Assembly (NCBI RefSeq): GCF_001949145.1 | Contig: NW_019091529.1 | Coordinates: 1,096,806 to 1,114,564, forward strand | DNA from: Acanthaster planci | Taxonomy: Eukaryota > Echinodermata > Asteroidea > Valvatida > Acanthasteridae | Reading direction: 5' to 3' | DNA length: 17,759 nt | Shown: one piece after another, positions 17,668 to 17,759 of the stretch | How the letters are laid out: every line of letters begins with the position of its first letter | Position numbering within the stretch: position 1 is the stretch's first letter | Position numbers and translations under genes: made by a program | Notes under the pieces: model-generated | Told to the model about the DNA's origin: nothing | The model's input: the letters and a program-made list of their open reading frames with translations, nothing else | Databases searched by the model: none

Positions 17668-17759
17668 GTGCAAGGCCAATACGAGGGCGATACTCCATAC
17701 CGTAGATCGCTTCGGCGAGCTACCCAGGGCCCTCAGGAGTGCAGAGCGCCGGAGGCAAC
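17668..17759. other. GC-rich window end, nothing identified
   Basis: The final 90 bp are clearly GC-richer than the rest (GGGCGATACTCCATACCG, GCGCCGGAGGCAAC) and may be the edge of an interspersed repeat or an exon continuing past the window. I cannot assign it. Confidence 0.3.

Noticed and set aside
1-17759. CRISPR arrays, rRNA, clear tRNAs, bacterial operon signals
   Set aside because: None seen. The tandem repeats lack unique spacers of constant length and the gene structure is eukaryotic.

Overview
The window reads as nuclear DNA of an invertebrate animal, probably marine. It is AT-rich, with short putative exons bounded by pyrimidine-tract/AG acceptors and GT donors, and it has no bacterial operon layout. 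It carries decayed transposon-type genes and at least 13 copies of the palindrome TACATGTA. The sequence does not let me name the species. No complete uninterrupted gene longer than about 45 residues is present. Most coding evidence is partial exons and ORFs broken by stops or one-base shifts. Several shifts sit at mononucleotide runs, and an NNN gap lies inside one gene, so assembly errors and true pseudogenes both have to be considered.

Layout, left to right. 79-770 (+): C-terminal part of an unrecognised two-exon gene. 1791-1919 (+): an exon with the second half of an HMG box. 2571-3921 (+): an unrecognised gene with an N-terminal Tudor/chromo-barrel-like module, broken by two shifts and the NNN gap. 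3922-6392: mostly featureless AT-rich DNA. 6393-6652 (-): a candidate exon. 7025-7535 (-): an unrecognised coding region with a coiled-coil tail. 7536-9527: non-coding, with a 20-bp inverted repeat. 9528-9801 (+): two candidate exons of an unknown protein. 9981-10592: a minisatellite, a perfect 23-bp hairpin, and a degraded DDE transposase of the Harbinger/DDE_Tnp_4 type.

The most informative locus is on the minus strand at 12368-14946. A SWIM-type exon (14749-14946) is followed by a long exon (12368-13608) carrying a YqaJ-type exonuclease domain and a C-terminal PHD-like zinc finger. This is the SWIM-YqaJ-PHD order of a multicopy family I know from marine invertebrate genomes. Here it has three in-frame stops and one frameshift. 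Its presumed intron holds a 93-bp tandem repeat and one copy of a dispersed repeat.

The right end (16061-17667, +) has small exon-like pieces, including a phase-matched two-exon ORF for a 44-residue peptide. The genes do not form an obvious pathway. The picture is accessory, transposon-rich DNA with three unidentified protein-coding loci, of which the Tudor-like locus and the 7.0-7.5 kb locus look most worth following.
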